Counted from the first letter of the stretch, positions 8,213 through 18,062 are shown. The stretch: 64,000 nucleotides of DNA from Janthinobacterium sp. TND4EL3 (GCF_900156175.1 NZ_FTMV01000005.1:186001-250000), one strand, 5' to 3'. The notes: a model not told the origin generated them from the letters alone. Numbers and translations: made by a program.

Positions 8213-8842
8213 TTATTCTATTTTGACTTCGACTTTCCGGGGCACGCCGCTCTGGCCGGGGAAGTCGGCAAAGGCGCTCGCTACCATGGCCGGCATCACT
8301 TGCGACGTGGCGCGCTTGTTGCTGGTCGATTGCACGGTCACGTCGTAGAGTTTCTTGCCGCTGCGGTCATTGATCGTGACGCGCAATTCGCGTTCGTATT
8401 TGTGGCGCACGCTTTCCTCGACATCCATCGGGCCATACCAGTAGGGGTTGTAGCCGAAACGGCCATAGCCTGGCCATGCGCCGTAGCGATAGCCGTAGCG
8501 GCCAGGCCAGTAGCCAGGACCATACCAGAATGGATCGGTGGCTTGCAGCACGCGCTCAGGATAGTCGACGGTGGAAAAATTCATCGCCACGCGCAAATTG
8601 GCTGCCGCGGGGCCGGAAGCTTCGCCGAAGCCGTGCTTGGCCAGTTCCGCGCGCACCAGGTTCTGGTAGCTGCGGTATTCCAGCGTGTCATTTTCGGGAT
8701 CTGGCGTTTCAAACGCATACGATTTGTCCTGCAATTGCGCAGGCCACTCATGGAAGACGGTCACATCGCTGCGTATGGTGGTGGCGCATCCGGTCAGCAA
8801 CACGGTCAATGCGGCCATCATGATGGTGAGATATCGTTTCAT
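8213..8842 (-). CDS. DUF4136-family lipoprotein
   Basis: Probable envelope lipoprotein. The N-terminus MKRYLTIMMAALTVLLTGC is a lipoprotein signal with the lipobox LTGC at Cys19. The 209-residue mature domain (VFHEWPAQLQDKSYAFE near residue 30) matches the DUF4136 pattern. The middle, about residues 100-145, is very rich in Tyr, Gly, Trp and Pro (WYGPGYWPGRYGYRYG). The C-terminus returns to a compact fold ending VEVKIE. Function is unknown for the family. An AGGAGG ribosome site (minus strand) precedes the ATG. Confidence 0.85.
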   Translation of the reverse strand: MKRYLTIMMAALTVLLTGCATTIRSDVTVFHEWPAQLQDKSYAFETPDPENDTLEYRSYQNLVRAELAKHGFGEASGPAAANLRVAMNFSTVDYPERVLQATDPFWYGPGYWPGRYGYRYGAWPGYGRFGYNPYWYGPMDVEESVRHKYERELRVTINDRSGKKLYDVTVQSTSNKRATSQVMPAMVASAFADFPGQSGVPRKVEVKIE

Positions 8843-8883
8843 TGCATGACCTCCTGATTAGTAGACGCAATTCATCGCTTAGT

Positions 8884-8889
8884 ATTATA
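8884..8889 (-). promoter_or_regulatory. Putative -10 box for the DUF4136 lipoprotein gene
   Basis: The minus strand reads TATAAT here, about 42 bases upstream of the lipoprotein ATG, in an AT-rich gap (8850-8930) shared with pepN. No convincing -35 at 17 bases was found. Confidence 0.45.
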
Positions 8890-9040
8890 AGAATAGTTCT
8901 ATTTGTTTCTATTCATTATTACAGAATGTTACCTGGTATGTCGGCGTGTAAGGGAATCCAACATTCCTGAGCTGAATCGCGACTATCGGGGGCTGGTGTT
9001 GGTAAAATAGGCTTTTGCCTCCGCTCCCACCCAAATCCCT

Positions 9041-11695
9041 ATGCGCACAGACAGCCCTCAGACGATTTACCGCAAAGATTACACGCCGCCCAGCTTCCTG
9101 GTCGACAGCGTCGAACTTGGTTTCGATCTTGATCCCGCCCGCACAGTGGTGGCGAGCCGGATCCGCATGCGCCACAACCCGGCCAGTACCAGCCGCAGCA
9201 TCGAATTGCACGGCGAACACATCGAACTGGTGATGGTGCGCCTGAATGGCAAGCAGCTGAAACCGTCGCAATACAAGCTGACGGCAGGCATGCTGACCAT
9301 CCCCAAGGCGCCGGACGAGGTGCTGCTCGATATCGAGACCGTGCTGGCGCCGCAGGACAATACCTCGCTGTCCGGCCTGTACGTGTCGAACCATAATTTC
9401 TTCACGCAGTGCGAAGCGGAAGGCTTCCGCCGCATCACCTTCTTCCCGGACCGTCCCGACGTGATGGCCAAGTACACGGTCATGCTGCGCGCCGACAAGG
9501 AACGCTATCCGGTGCTGCTATCGAATGGCAACCTGATCGAAGAGGGCGACCTCGGTGATGGCCGTCATTACGCCAAGTGGGAAGACCCGTTCAAGAAGCC
9601 GTCCTACCTGTTCGCGCTGGTCGCCGCGCGCCTGGTGTGCCAGGAAGAGCGCTATACCTTGAAGTCGGGCCGCGAAGTGCTGCTGCAGGTGTGGGTGGAA
9701 GAGGGCAACCTCGATAAGACCGATTACGCCATGCAGTCGCTGAAAAACTCGATCCGCTGGGACGAGGAGCGCTTCGGCCTGGAGCTGGACCTGGATCGCT
9801 TCATGATCGTCGCCGTGGGCGACTTCAACATGGGCGCCATGGAAAACAAGGGTTTAAATATCTTCAACACCAAGTACGTGCTGGCCAATCCGCGCGTGGC
9901 GACCGACGTCGATTACGCGGGCATCGAAGCGGTGGTGGGCCACGAATACTTCCATAACTGGACGGGCAACCGCGTGACGTGCCGCGACTGGTTCCAGCTG
10001 TCGCTGAAGGAAGGCTTGACGGTATTCCGCGACCAGGAATTCTCGGCCGACATGATCGGCACGGACACGGGCCGCGCCGTCACGCGCATCGACCAGGTGC
10101 GTACCCTGCGCCAGGCGCAGTTCCCCGAGGACGCGGGCCCGATGGCCCATCCCGTGCGTCCCGACTCTTTCGTCGAGATCAATAACTTTTATACGGTCAC
10201 CATCTACGAGAAGGGCGCCGAAGTGGTGCGCATGTACCAGACCCTCGTGGGCCGCGACGGTTTCCGCAAGGGCATGGACCTGTATTTCGAACGCCACGAT
10301 GGCCAGGCCGTGCAGTGCGACGACTTCCGCGCCGCCATGGCGGACGCGAATGGCCGCGACTTCAGCCAGTTCGAACGCTGGTACAGCCAGGCCGGCACGC
10401 CCGTCATCACCGCTTCCACGTGCTACGACGCCGCTAGCCGGACGTTCGAGCTGACCCTGGCGCAAAGCTGCCCCGCCACGCCGGGCCAGCCGAAAAAACT
10501 GCCTTTCCATATTCCCGTCACCGTCGGCTTGCTGGCTGCCGGCGGCAGCGACCTGCCGTTGCACGTCGATGGCGTGGCGTCGAACGGCGCCACCAGCGTC
10601 GTGCTGGAATTGACGCAGGCGTCGCAGACTTTCCGCTTCACGAACGTGACGGAAGAACCCGTGCCATCGCTGCTGCGCGACTTTTCCGCGCCCGTGGTGC
10701 TGGAATACGATTACACCGATGAGCAGCTGCTGCACCTGTTCCGTCACGACAGCGATCCCGTGAACCGATGGGAAGCGGGCCAGCGCCTGGCCATGGAGCG
10801 CCTGCTGAAACTTACGGGTGCGGTGGCCGCCGGCGAGACCCTGGCGCTGGACGACACCTTCATCGCAGCGCAGCGCGCCCTGCTGGCCGACGACACGCTC
10901 GATCCTGCCTTCCGCGAGCTGGCCCTGATCCTGCCGTCGGAAACCATCATCGCCGAGCGCATGGCGCAGGTCGACCCGCAGGCGATCCATGCGGCGCGCC
11001 AGTTCATGCGCGCAACCATCGCTGCAGCCCTGAAGCCTGAATTGCTTGCGCAATACCATGCCAACCAGACGCCGGGCGAGTACAGCCCCGACGCCCTGTC
11101 GGCCGGCAAGCGAGCCTTGAAAAACCTGGCCCTGTCCTACCTGCTGATCGCCCCGGGCGCGCAGGAACTGGCGCTGGCGCAGCAGCAGTTCGACAATGCC
11201 GGCAACATGACGGACCGTGCCGCCGCGCTGGGCGCCTTGATCCATTCCGGTTCCGCGGAACATGCGCAGGCGGCGTTGGCCAGTTTTTATGGCGACTTCG
11301 AGCACGAAGCGCTGGTGGTCGACAAATGGTTCGCCATGCAGGCGGCCGCGCCAACGACCGACGTGCAAGCCGTGCGCCAGCTGATGACGCATCCGGCCTT
11401 CACCTTGAAAAACCCGAACCGCGCGCGCAGCCTGATCTTCAATTTCACCAACGGCAATCCATCGCAATTCCATGCGCAAGACGGCAGTGGCTACGCCTTC
11501 TGGGCCGAGCAGGTGATTGCGCTCGACGCCCTGAACCCGCAAGTGGCGGCCCGCCTGGCGCGCTCCATGGACCGCTGGCGCCGTTACGTGCCCGCGCTGC
11601 AGAGCCACATGCGCGATGCGCTGGAAAAAGTCGCCGGCCAGGCCAGTTTGTCGAACGACGTGATGGAAGTGGTCAGCAAGGCTTTAGCAAACTAG
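9041..11695 (+). CDS. pepN: Aminopeptidase N, M1 family
   Basis: Cytosolic zinc aminopeptidase that trims N-terminal residues from peptides in protein turnover. The 884 residues match E. coli-type PepN (about 870). The exopeptidase motif GAMEN is in [15 protein letters not shown] near residue 270. The zinc site HEYFH is near residue 303, with the third ligand Glu in SLKEGL 19 residues further on. The C-terminal helical domain (from about residue 540) is of the bacterial PepN type. ATG 9041 gives the family start [24 protein letters not shown] -10-like box is at 9003-9008. It is followed 34 bases later by fbp. Confidence 0.97.
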   Translation: MRTDSPQTIYRKDYTPPSFLVDSVELGFDLDPARTVVASRIRMRHNPASTSRSIELHGEHIELVMVRLNGKQLKPSQYKLTAGMLTIPKAPDEVLLDIETVLAPQDNTSLSGLYVSNHNFFTQCEAEGFRRITFFPDRPDVMAKYTVMLRADKERYPVLLSNGNLIEEGDLGDGRHYAKWEDPFKKPSYLFALVAARLVCQEERYTLKSGREVLLQVWVEEGNLDKTDYAMQSLKNSIRWDEERFGLELDLDRFMIVAVGDFNMGAMENKGLNIFNTKYVLANPRVATDVDYAGIEAVVGHEYFHNWTGNRVTCRDWFQLSLKEGLTVFRDQEFSADMIGTDTGRAVTRIDQVRTLRQAQFPEDAGPMAHPVRPDSFVEINNFYTVTIYEKGAEVVRMYQTLVGRDGFRKGMDLYFERHDGQAVQCDDFRAAMADANGRDFSQFERWYSQAGTPVITASTCYDAASRTFELTLAQSCPATPGQPKKLPFHIPVTVGLLAAGGSDLPLHVDGVASNGATSVVLELTQASQTFRFTNVTEEPVPSLLRDFSAPVVLEYDYTDEQLLHLFRHDSDPVNRWEAGQRLAMERLLKLTGAVAAGETLALDDTFIAAQRALLADDTLDPAFRELALILPSETIIAERMAQVDPQAIHAARQFMRATIAAALKPELLAQYHANQTPGEYSPDALSAGKRALKNLALSYLLIAPGAQELALAQQQFDNAGNMTDRAAALGALIHSGSAEHAQAALASFYGDFEHEALVVDKWFAMQAAAPTTDVQAVRQLMTHPAFTLKNPNRARSLIFNFTNGNPSQFHAQDGSGYAFWAEQVIALDALNPQVAARLARSMDRWRRYVPALQSHMRDALEKVAGQASLSNDVMEVVSKALAN

Positions 11696-11729
11696 AACAG
11701 CAAATAATCACCAAAACAAAAGGGAATTC

Positions 11730-12731
11730 ATGAAACGCATCAGTCTTACGCAATACCTGGTTGAAGAGCAGCGCTCGAACAACAGCATTCCGGCCGAACT
11801 GCGCCTGCTGATCGAAGTCGTCGCGCGCGCTTGTAAAACCATCAGCCACGCCGTCGGCAAGGGCGCCCTCGGTGAAGTGCTGGGCACGGCCGACACGGAA
11901 AACGTGCAGGGTGAAGTACAGAAAAAACTCGACATCATCTCCAACGAGATTTTGCTGGAAGCGAACGAATGGGGCGGCCACCTGGCGGCCATGGCGTCGG
12001 AAGAGATGGAATCGATCCATCCGATCCCGAACCGCTATCCGAAGGGCGAATACATGCTGCTGTTCGACCCGTTGGACGGCTCGTCGAACATCGACGTCAA
12101 CGTCTCCATCGGCACCATCTTCTCGGTGCTGAAGGCGCCGGAGGGCATGGGCCAGCCGACGGAGCAGGACTTCATGCAGGCGGGCTGCAAGCAAGTGGCG
12201 GCCGGCTACGCCGTGTACGGCCCGCAAACCATGCTGGTGCTGACCTTCGGCAATGGCGTGAACTGCTTCACCCTGGACCGCGAGATGGGTTCGTGGGTCC
12301 TTACGCAAAGCAATATGCAGATTCCGCCGACGACCAAGGAATTTGCCATCAACATGTCGAACGCCCGCCACTGGCATCCGCCCGTGAAGCGCTATGTCGA
12401 CGAACTGCTGGCCGGCGACACGGGCCCGCGCGGCACCAATTTCAACATGCGCTGGATCGCCTCGATGGTGGCCGACGTGCACCGCATCCTGAACCGCGGC
12501 GGCATCTTCATGTACCCGGCCGACCTGCGCGACACCTCGATGCCGGGCAAGCTGCGCCTGATGTACGAAGCGAACCCGATGGCCTTCATCGTCGAGCAAG
12601 CCGGTGGTGCCGCCACCGACGGCCAGCAGCGCATCATGGACATCGCCCCGCACAAGCTGCACCAGCGCGTGCCCGTCTTCCTCGGCTCGAAGGATGAAGT
12701 GGCCCGCGTGACGGCTTACCACGCGGAGTAA
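11730..12731 (+). CDS. fbp: Fructose-1,6-bisphosphatase, class I
   Basis: Hydrolyses fructose 1,6-bisphosphate to fructose 6-phosphate, the committed step of gluconeogenesis. The 333-residue product has the N-terminal [14 protein letters not shown] of proteobacterial enzymes. The metal-binding ASEEMES segment is near residue 90 and [19 protein letters not shown] near residue 110. The substrate-binding region [10 protein letters not shown] and a GGAATDG loop lie toward the C-terminus. The 34-base gap after pepN contains AAAAGGGAATTC as ribosome site, and no terminator separates them, so cotranscription with pepN is plausible. A palindrome AGCGGCC/GGCCGCT at 12756-12777 follows the gene but lacks a T-run. 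Confidence 0.97.
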   Translation: MKRISLTQYLVEEQRSNNSIPAELRLLIEVVARACKTISHAVGKGALGEVLGTADTENVQGEVQKKLDIISNEILLEANEWGGHLAAMASEEMESIHPIPNRYPKGEYMLLFDPLDGSSNIDVNVSIGTIFSVLKAPEGMGQPTEQDFMQAGCKQVAAGYAVYGPQTMLVLTFGNGVNCFTLDREMGSWVLTQSNMQIPPTTKEFAINMSNARHWHPPVKRYVDELLAGDTGPRGTNFNMRWIASMVADVHRILNRGGIFMYPADLRDTSMPGKLRLMYEANPMAFIVEQAGGAATDGQQRIMDIAPHKLHQRVPVFLGSKDEVARVTAYHAE

Positions 12732-12800
12732 ACCTCGCACTTTTCCACGATTTTCAGCGGCCTGCAGCCGGGCCGCTAAAAAAAATGAAAAAAGTTCGCG

Positions 12801-12836
12801 TTGACACTAGCAAATTTTGTGCATTGTTTGTAGAAT
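12801..12836 (+). promoter_or_regulatory. Probable tRNA-Thr promoter
   Basis: TTGACA at 12801-12806 and TAGAAT at 12831-12836 lie upstream of the tRNA, but the spacing is 24 bases, too long for a standard pair. TAGAAT is 10 bases from the mature 5' end and is the likelier true element, with a weak -35 (TAGCAA, 12808). Confidence 0.4.
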
Positions 12837-12846
12837 GTGGGTCTTC

Positions 12847-12922
12847 GCCGTTGTAGCTCAGTTGGTAGAGCAGCACATTCGTAATGTGAAGGTCGCCAGT
12901 TCGATTCCGGCCAACGGCACCA
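12847..12922 (+). tRNA. thrW: tRNA-Thr (anticodon CGT)
   Basis: A 76-base cloverleaf. The acceptor GCCGTTG (12847-12853) pairs with CAACGGC (12912-12918), followed by discriminator A and an encoded CCA. The D-arm is GCTC/GAGC, the anticodon loop TTCGTAA contains CGT, and the T-loop is TTCGATT. It decodes ACG threonine codons. The T-stem has one A-C mismatch. It is close to E. coli thrW in layout. Confidence 0.96.
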
Positions 12923-12936
12923 AGTATTCGTTGTAG

Positions 12937-12971
12937 AAAAAAACCCACCGCTCAAACGGTGGGTTTTTTTT
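12937..12971 (+). terminator. Intrinsic terminator after tRNA-Thr
   Basis: AAAAAAACCCACCG (12937-12950), loop CTCAAA, then CGGTGGGTTTTTTTT (12957-12971). The symmetric A and T runs also allow use by the convergent MocR gene ending at 13023. Confidence 0.95.
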
Positions 12972-13022
12972 CGTCTGCAGCATTTTCACCCGCCAGTCGG
13001 TGCTGGCGAGTGGCACATCCGC

Positions 13023-14423
13023 CTAAATGACAAATTCCCGGTTGACGGCCGGCTTGTGCGCCAGCAGCAGTGATAATTTTTTTAATGCGTTCGCCAGGCG
13101 CGCGCGGTCGCGGATGCTGCCCAGCGAGATGCGGATGGCGTTCGGCGGGCGGTTGTCGTAGAAGGCGTCGGAGGCCGTCACGGCCACGCCCTGGGCGCGC
13201 GCCGTGGTGGCCAGTTCGCGCGAAGTCCAGTAGCTGGGCAGCGAGAACCATACGTGGATGCCGTCGCTGCGTGGGTGGCTCGTGCCGGTGAGGATGGTGC
13301 GGATGACGTCCTGGCGTGCGCCTGCCTCGCTGCGCACGCCGGCCAGCAGCTCGTGCGCCGAGCCGTCGTGTATCCATTGCGTCGCCAGCGCCGTCGTCAG
13401 GGGCGTGGCCATCAGGCTGAAGGAACGCAGGGCCTGCAGGAAGCGTTCGCGCCGTTGTACGTCGGGCACCAGCGCATAGGCCATGCGCAATCCAGGTGCC
13501 AGGCATTTCGACAGGGTGGCGATGTAGGACACGTGACCCGGCGCGTAATGGGCCAGCGGCGGCGGCGCGTCGCTGGCCAGCAGCCAGTAGGGATCGTCCT
13601 CGATGATATGCATGCCGCAGCGCTGGGCCGCGTCCGTGATGGCCAGGCGCCGCGCGGCCGGCATGGTGTGCGCCGTGGGGTTTTGCAGGGTCGGATTCAG
13701 GTAGATCAGGCGTGCATGGTGCTTGCGCCAGGCTTTTTCCAGCGCTTCGGGCAGCATGCCGTCCGCATCCGTTTCCACGACGATGAGCTTGCGGTTCAGC
13801 TGCCCCGCTGCCGAGCGCAAGCCCGGATACACGGCCTCCTCCGTCAAGATGGTGTCGCCGGGCCGGCTCAAGGTCAATATCAGCGCCGCCAGCGCCGCCT
13901 GTGCGCCAGGGCAGGCCACCACGTGCTGCGCATCGACATCGCCAAACATGGGTGCCAGCCAGACGGCGCCCGCCGCGCGGTCGGCCGTGCCACCACCGCC
14001 CAGGTGATAGCTCATCAACAAGTCGCTGTCCGTGCGCATCAGCACCTGCGCCACGCCCTGTTTCAGCAGGTCATTGAAATCGACGCCTACGGGGGGCGGC
14101 GGGATGTTCATGCTCAGGTCCAGCAATTGCGTCAATTCCACCTTCGGCGCGGCCACGTAGGTGCCGCGCGCGCCCTGTCCCTCCAGCAGGTTGCGGCGCT
14201 TGGCTTCGTCATACGCGCGGGTCACCGTCGTCAGGTCGACCCTGAGCAGCTCGGCCAGGCGGCGCTGCGGCAGCAGGCGGTCACCGGGACGCAGCCTGCC
14301 TTCTGATAGCGCGCGCTCGAGCATGTCGGCGATCTGCAGGTAGCGCGGGCCGCCGTGCTGCACGAACGGCGTGACCCACGCGCTGGCCTGGCCTTCCTCT
14401 TGTATGGATTTTGATTTCGTCAT
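13023..14423 (-). CDS. MocR/PdxR-type regulator (GntR wHTH fused to aminotransferase-like domain)
   Basis: A 466-residue transcription factor. Residues about 20-90 form a GntR winged helix (GGPRYLQIADMLERALSEG, RPGDRLLPQRRLAELL, VDLTTVTRAYDEAKRRNLLEGQGARGTYV). Residues about 130-460 are a fold-type I aminotransferase domain, with the PLP-lysine context IATLSKCLAPGLRMAY near residue 305 and NPTLQNPTAHTMPAARR. Such proteins sense PLP or an amino compound and usually control a divergent gene, but here the divergent strand has no obvious coding gene for about 450 bases. The natural target may be its own promoter, where TGTATGGAT repeats occur, or a gene elsewhere. Confidence 0.92.
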   Translation of the reverse strand: MTKSKSIQEEGQASAWVTPFVQHGGPRYLQIADMLERALSEGRLRPGDRLLPQRRLAELLRVDLTTVTRAYDEAKRRNLLEGQGARGTYVAAPKVELTQLLDLSMNIPPPPVGVDFNDLLKQGVAQVLMRTDSDLLMSYHLGGGGTADRAAGAVWLAPMFGDVDAQHVVACPGAQAALAALILTLSRPGDTILTEEAVYPGLRSAAGQLNRKLIVVETDADGMLPEALEKAWRKHHARLIYLNPTLQNPTAHTMPAARRLAITDAAQRCGMHIIEDDPYWLLASDAPPPLAHYAPGHVSYIATLSKCLAPGLRMAYALVPDVQRRERFLQALRSFSLMATPLTTALATQWIHDGSAHELLAGVRSEAGARQDVIRTILTGTSHPRSDGIHVWFSLPSYWTSRELATTARAQGVAVTASDAFYDNRPPNAIRISLGSIRDRARLANALKKLSLLLAHKPAVNREFVI

Positions 14424-14488
14424 TTTGCTTTATGTATGGATATTGCTTCTCGTTATTATGGGAAAAATCCCGCTAAAAAGCCATACAT
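14401..14488. promoter_or_regulatory. Repeated TGTATGG sites at the MocR start, candidate operator
   Basis: TGTATGGAT occurs at 14401-14409 and again at 14433-14441 in direct orientation. An inverted copy (CCATACAT, 14481-14488) faces ATGTATGG at 14432-14439. Direct repeats of a short ATAC-containing box are typical of GabR/PdxR-type MocR operators, so autoregulation is plausible. Confidence 0.4.
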
Positions 14489-14870
14489 TTATGTGCGAAA
14501 CAGGCTTGATCCCGAGGTCAGGACGCTGCATAACGCATCGGTGTCAGCGCCACGATGCCTGTCTGTTGTCAGGCGTATTCTGTGCCGCAGCGACCTTGCG
14601 ATAGCTCCGCTATCCCCGCTCGCCCGGCCACGCCGGTGCCAGCTGTTATTTCCCATTGAAATTTAAGTCTGTGCTTCAAGGTGTGGCAGCGCACGGTGGC
14701 GCACGGCGGGCGCGGTTAAGGTAGTGCTAACAGCTTGCTGCTGATCCAGAGTTTGATATGGCTCAGCCCGGCAGCGTTTAGCCGCTTCCTTTTTCCCGGA
14801 AGCGAGGAGAATCATGATTCGGTCACGGCATCGAGCATGGTTGATTTATTTACCTTTGAAGGAAACCATC
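14489..14870. other. Long gap with no supported gene: 16S-5'-like string and a hairpin
   Basis: The 382 bases between the MocR operator region and the DUF883 gene hold no convincing coding frame. At 14748-14766 the sequence is AGAGTTTGATATGGCTCAG, one base short of the conserved start of 16S rRNA. A hairpin CGCTTCC/GGAAGCG (14783-14804) follows, then an AGGAGA ribosome-like site at 14805-14810 in front of an ATG at 14814 that is in frame with the DUF883 gene. It probably contains the promoter and 5' leader of that gene. Confidence 0.5.
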
Positions 14871-15224
14871 ATGAACGCGATTGAAAAAGCCAGCTCCGAT
14901 TTGAACGGCAACACCCAGGATACCCGCCAGGACTTGCACCGCACCATCGACAAGGTGGCAGACCAGGCCCAGCCCTTGGTCGACAAGGTTGCCACGCGTG
15001 CCCATGAGGGCGTGGACCAGGTGGGCGAACGCATCGAGAAGGTCAGCGACAGCATGTCGAAAGCATCTGAGCGCCTGATGGCGCGCGGCAAACAATTGGG
15101 TGCCGCTTGCCAGCGTGCTGGCGAAACGGGACGTGACTATGTACGCGAGCGCCCGGCGGTGTCCCTGCTGATTGCTGCAGCGGCCGGTTATGGCCTGTCG
15201 AAACTGCTCGGTTCGCGTAAATAA
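14871..15224 (+). CDS. DUF883/ElaB-YqjD-like membrane-anchored protein
   Basis: A 117-residue protein with a long amphipathic helical region (residues 1-90, rich in Lys/Glu/Ala/Val, e.g. VDKVATRAHEGVDQVGERIEKV) and one C-terminal hydrophobic segment (VSLLIAAAAGYGLSKLLG). This is the layout of the ElaB/YqjD family, tail-anchored inner-membrane proteins associated with ribosomes and stress in E. coli. I chose ATG 14871, preceded by GAAGGAAA. An in-frame ATG at 14814 also has a ribosome site and would add 19 basic residues. It opens a cluster with a tiny membrane peptide and catalase, consistent with stress expression. Confidence 0.8.
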   Translation: MNAIEKASSDLNGNTQDTRQDLHRTIDKVADQAQPLVDKVATRAHEGVDQVGERIEKVSDSMSKASERLMARGKQLGAACQRAGETGRDYVRERPAVSLLIAAAAGYGLSKLLGSRK

Positions 15225-15337
15225 TCTTACGCAGTCAGGCAAGGTATTTGTTGTGGGCGCTGTTCCCTTCGCCGTCATGGCGGAGGAAACAGTGCGCACG
15301 CGCACAAGGTAGTAGCAGGCAGTAAAGGAGAGTGAAG

Positions 15338-15412
15338 ATGCGCTCCATTTTGTTGTGGTTGATCGGTGTACCTATTCCCATCATTATTTTGATTGCCCTG
15401 TTCGTGCGCTGA
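15338..15412 (+). CDS. 24-residue hydrophobic peptide upstream of katE
   Basis: ATG 15338 follows a strong AAAGGAG at 15324-15330 and encodes a peptide starting MRSILLWLIGVPIPI and ending ALFVR, nearly all hydrophobic with a Pro-x-Pro kink, so a one-pass membrane microprotein. It sits 113 bases after the DUF883 gene and 52 before katE on the same strand. The ribosome site and hydrophobic composition argue that it is translated. Its role is unknown. Confidence 0.6.
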   Translation: MRSILLWLIGVPIPIIILIALFVR

Positions 15413-15464
15413 ATGAGGGAGGTGTAGCGTTACTTCCCGGGGCAGACTACTCACAGGAGACGTA

Positions 15465-17876
15465 ATGGCTACCAACAAGAAAACGCCGTCCACGGACGGT
15501 GCGGGTTCCGTATTGAGCAGCATGTCCGGCCCATCCGAGAGCGATCCGCCGCATAGCCTGGGCAGCAACCATGCCGCGGCGCAGGCGCTGCTGAAGAAAG
15601 CGGCCGCCGGCCAGGCGCTGTCGGCCGCCATGCCAGACAATCCGCATGTCGCCAGCCAGTATGGCGAGGCGGCACGCACGCCGGCCGAAGGCGTGCACGT
15701 GGCGTCGGGCGAAGCGCTGGCCACAGCCAGCACCACGGGCGAAACGACGCCGTCGCCAAAGGTGGGCGACGGCCAGCCGGCCCTGGGCGAGAATGCGCGC
15801 AACGCCTCGCTTGACGGCGCCCGCGCAGACGACAGCGGCTGCGTGCTGACGACCAACCAGGGCGTGCCCGTGGGCGACAACCAGAACTCGCTGAAGGCGG
15901 GCTTGCGCGGCCCCACGCTGATGGAAGATTTCATCCTGCGTGAAAAGCTCACGCATTTCGACCATGAGCGCATCCCCGAGCGCGTCGTGCATGCGCGCGG
16001 GTCGGCCGCCCACGGCTATTTCGAATGCTACAAGGAGCAAAGCAAGCTGACGCGCGCCGCGCCGTTCGCCAAGGCGGGCAAGCGCACGCCCGTCTTCGTG
16101 CGCTTTTCCACCGTGGCCGGCGAGCGCGGCTCGACCGACACGGCGCGCGACGTGCGCGGCTTCGCCGTGAAATTCTATACGGACGAGGGCAACTGGGACC
16201 TGGTCGGCAATAATATTCCCGTCTTTTTCATCCAGGATGCGATGAAGTTCCCCGACCTGATCCACTCCGTCAAGCCCGAACCCAATAACGGCATCCCGCA
16301 GGCGGCCAGCGCGCACGACACGTTCTGGGACTTCGCCTCGCTGTCGCCGGAAATCACGCACATGCTGATGTGGGTCATGTCCGACCGCGCCATCCCGCGC
16401 AGCTTTCGCATGATGCAGGGCTTCGGCGTGCACACCTTCCGCCTCGTCAATGCCAAGGGCCAGTCCGTGTTCTGCAAATTCCACTGGTCGCCCATGGCCG
16501 GCACGCATTCGCTCGTCTGGGATGAAGCCGTCAAGATCAGCGGCGCCGATTCCGACTTTCACCGGCGCGACCTGTGGGAAGCCATCGAGTGCGGCGAGTA
16601 TCCGGAATACGAACTGGCCTTCCAGGTCTTCACGGAAGCGCAGGCCGAAGCATTCCCCTTCGACGTGCTCGACCCCACCAAGCTGATTCCTGAAGAACTG
16701 GTGCCGCTGATCCCCGTCGGGAAAATGGTCTTGAACCGCAACCCCGATAACTTTTTTGCCGAGACGGAGCAGGTGGCCTTTTGCACGGCGCACATCGTGC
16801 CCGGCATCGATTTCTCCAACGATCCGCTGCTGCAGGGGCGCATTCACTCCTACGTGGACACGCAGATCACGCGCCTGGGCGGCGCCAATTTCCATGAAAT
16901 CCCCATCAATTCGCCGCTGGCACCGCTGCATAACAACCAGCGCGATGGCATCCACCGTCAGGCCATCAACCGGGGCCGGGTAGCGTATGAGCCCAATTCG
17001 CTGGCCGGTGGCTGTCCGTTCCAGGCAGGCGCGAAGGGTTTCAACAGTTTTCCCGCGCCCGCCGAAGGCGACAAGGTGCGCGGCAAGCCCGAGAAATTCG
17101 CCGAGCACTTTGGCCAGGCGCGGCTGTTCTGGATCAGCCAGACGGCCGTCGAGCAAGACCATATCGTGCACGCGTTCCGCTTTGAACTGAGCAAGGTGCA
17201 GACGGTGGCTATCCGCAAGCGCATCGTCGCCATGCTGCGCAATGTCGATGAAACGCTGGCCCAGCGCCTGGCCGACGCGCTGGGCCTGGCCCTGCCGCCC
17301 GTCATGCCGCCCGTGTCGATGCTGCCGATCCCCACGTATCCGCCGTCGCCGGCGCTGTCGCTCTTTTTCCGCACTGGCAAGACGGGCATCCATACCCTGC
17401 GCGTGGCCATCCTCGTCGGGCCGGGCAGCGATGGCGCGCAGGTGCGCAACATCTATGCATCCTTGCTGGCCGACGGCGCCGTGCCGCGCCTGGTGGGCAG
17501 CCACCTGGGGAAGGTCGACACGAGCGGCGGCGCACCGCTGGCCGTGGAAATCTCGCTCGAAACGGGACCTTCCGTGCTGTTCGACGCCGTCGTGGTGCCT
17601 GACGGCCAGGGCGCCGTGCAGCAACTCGACAGCGACGCCAACGCGCTCGACTTCCTGCGCCTGCAATATCGCCACTGCAAGCCGATACTGGCCATCGGCG
17701 CCGGCAAGGGCTTGCTGGACAAGGCTGGCGTGCCGACGACCCTTCCCGACGGCAAACCCGATCCCGCCGTCATCGTGGCGCCGTCCGCCGATGTCGTGAA
17801 AGCCGTGGTGGCCTTCAAGAAGCTGCTGGCCGCCCACCGCTCGTTCGCGCGCGAGACGGACCCGCCGCGCGTGTGA
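15465..17876 (+). CDS. katE: Large-subunit monofunctional catalase (HPII/KatE type)
   Basis: Heme catalase that converts hydrogen peroxide to water and oxygen. The 803 residues comprise an Ala/Gly-rich N-terminal extension (1 to about 150), the catalase core, and a C-terminal flavodoxin/DJ-1-like domain (about 640-790) typical of the large-subunit clade. By spacing against E. coli HPII, catalytic His is 176 (VVHARG), Asn 249 ([12 protein letters not shown]) and heme-ligand Tyr 463 (RIHSYVDTQ). The position matching HPII His392, which crosslinks to that Tyr, falls on Cys440 (FCTAHIVPG). The start at 15465 has CAGGAGA upstream. The cluster context suggests general-stress control. Confidence 0.95.
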   Translation: MATNKKTPSTDGAGSVLSSMSGPSESDPPHSLGSNHAAAQALLKKAAAGQALSAAMPDNPHVASQYGEAARTPAEGVHVASGEALATASTTGETTPSPKVGDGQPALGENARNASLDGARADDSGCVLTTNQGVPVGDNQNSLKAGLRGPTLMEDFILREKLTHFDHERIPERVVHARGSAAHGYFECYKEQSKLTRAAPFAKAGKRTPVFVRFSTVAGERGSTDTARDVRGFAVKFYTDEGNWDLVGNNIPVFFIQDAMKFPDLIHSVKPEPNNGIPQAASAHDTFWDFASLSPEITHMLMWVMSDRAIPRSFRMMQGFGVHTFRLVNAKGQSVFCKFHWSPMAGTHSLVWDEAVKISGADSDFHRRDLWEAIECGEYPEYELAFQVFTEAQAEAFPFDVLDPTKLIPEELVPLIPVGKMVLNRNPDNFFAETEQVAFCTAHIVPGIDFSNDPLLQGRIHSYVDTQITRLGGANFHEIPINSPLAPLHNNQRDGIHRQAINRGRVAYEPNSLAGGCPFQAGAKGFNSFPAPAEGDKVRGKPEKFAEHFGQARLFWISQTAVEQDHIVHAFRFELSKVQTVAIRKRIVAMLRNVDETLAQRLADALGLALPPVMPPVSMLPIPTYPPSPALSLFFRTGKTGIHTLRVAILVGPGSDGAQVRNIYASLLADGAVPRLVGSHLGKVDTSGGAPLAVEISLETGPSVLFDAVVVPDGQGAVQQLDSDANALDFLRLQYRHCKPILAIGAGKGLLDKAGVPTTLPDGKPDPAVIVAPSADVVKAVVAFKKLLAAHRSFARETDPPRV

Positions 17877-17888
17877 TGCACGTTCGAG

Positions 17889-17923
17889 CGTTAGCGGGGC
17901 AGGACCGGCTTGCCCCGCTAACG
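17889..17923 (+). terminator. Strong hairpin after katE
   Basis: CGTTAGCGGGGCA (17889-17901) pairs perfectly with TGCCCCGCTAACG (17911-17923) across a 9-base loop. No T-run follows, so it may end transcription weakly or protect the 3' end of the mRNA. Confidence 0.6.
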
Positions 17924-18062
17924 TAACGGTGTACAACTATGTAAACAATGAAAACGTCCTGCGGTGATATGCTGCTGACTAGAACTGTTCATTTGCAACT
18001 GTTTGCTTGATAGCAAGGCAGGAGCAAAGAGCGGCTTCAGCAAACCGGATCGTGATTACCGC

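Noticed and set aside
12756-12784. Intrinsic terminator after fbp (AGCGGCC/GGCCGCT)
   Set aside because: The A-run is on the wrong side for a plus-strand terminator, and the minus strand lacks a T-run after the stem.
12801-12836. A normal sigma-70 promoter pair TTGACA/TAGAAT
   Set aside because: The spacing is 24 bases rather than 16-18, so the two boxes are unlikely to work together. Reported only as a low-confidence promoter region.
14436-14666. 76-codon frame divergent from the MocR gene
   Set aside because: It has no ribosome site, an Arg/Leu-rich translation without domain features, and lies in the likely operator and leader region.
14748-14766. A 16S rRNA gene or fragment of one
   Set aside because: Only 19 bases match the 16S start; the flanks share nothing with rRNA, so it is not an rRNA gene. 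Kept as an observation only.
15447-17936. 829-codon minus-strand frame opposite katE
   Set aside because: It is antisense to a catalase with intact catalytic residues and shows no recognisable domain.
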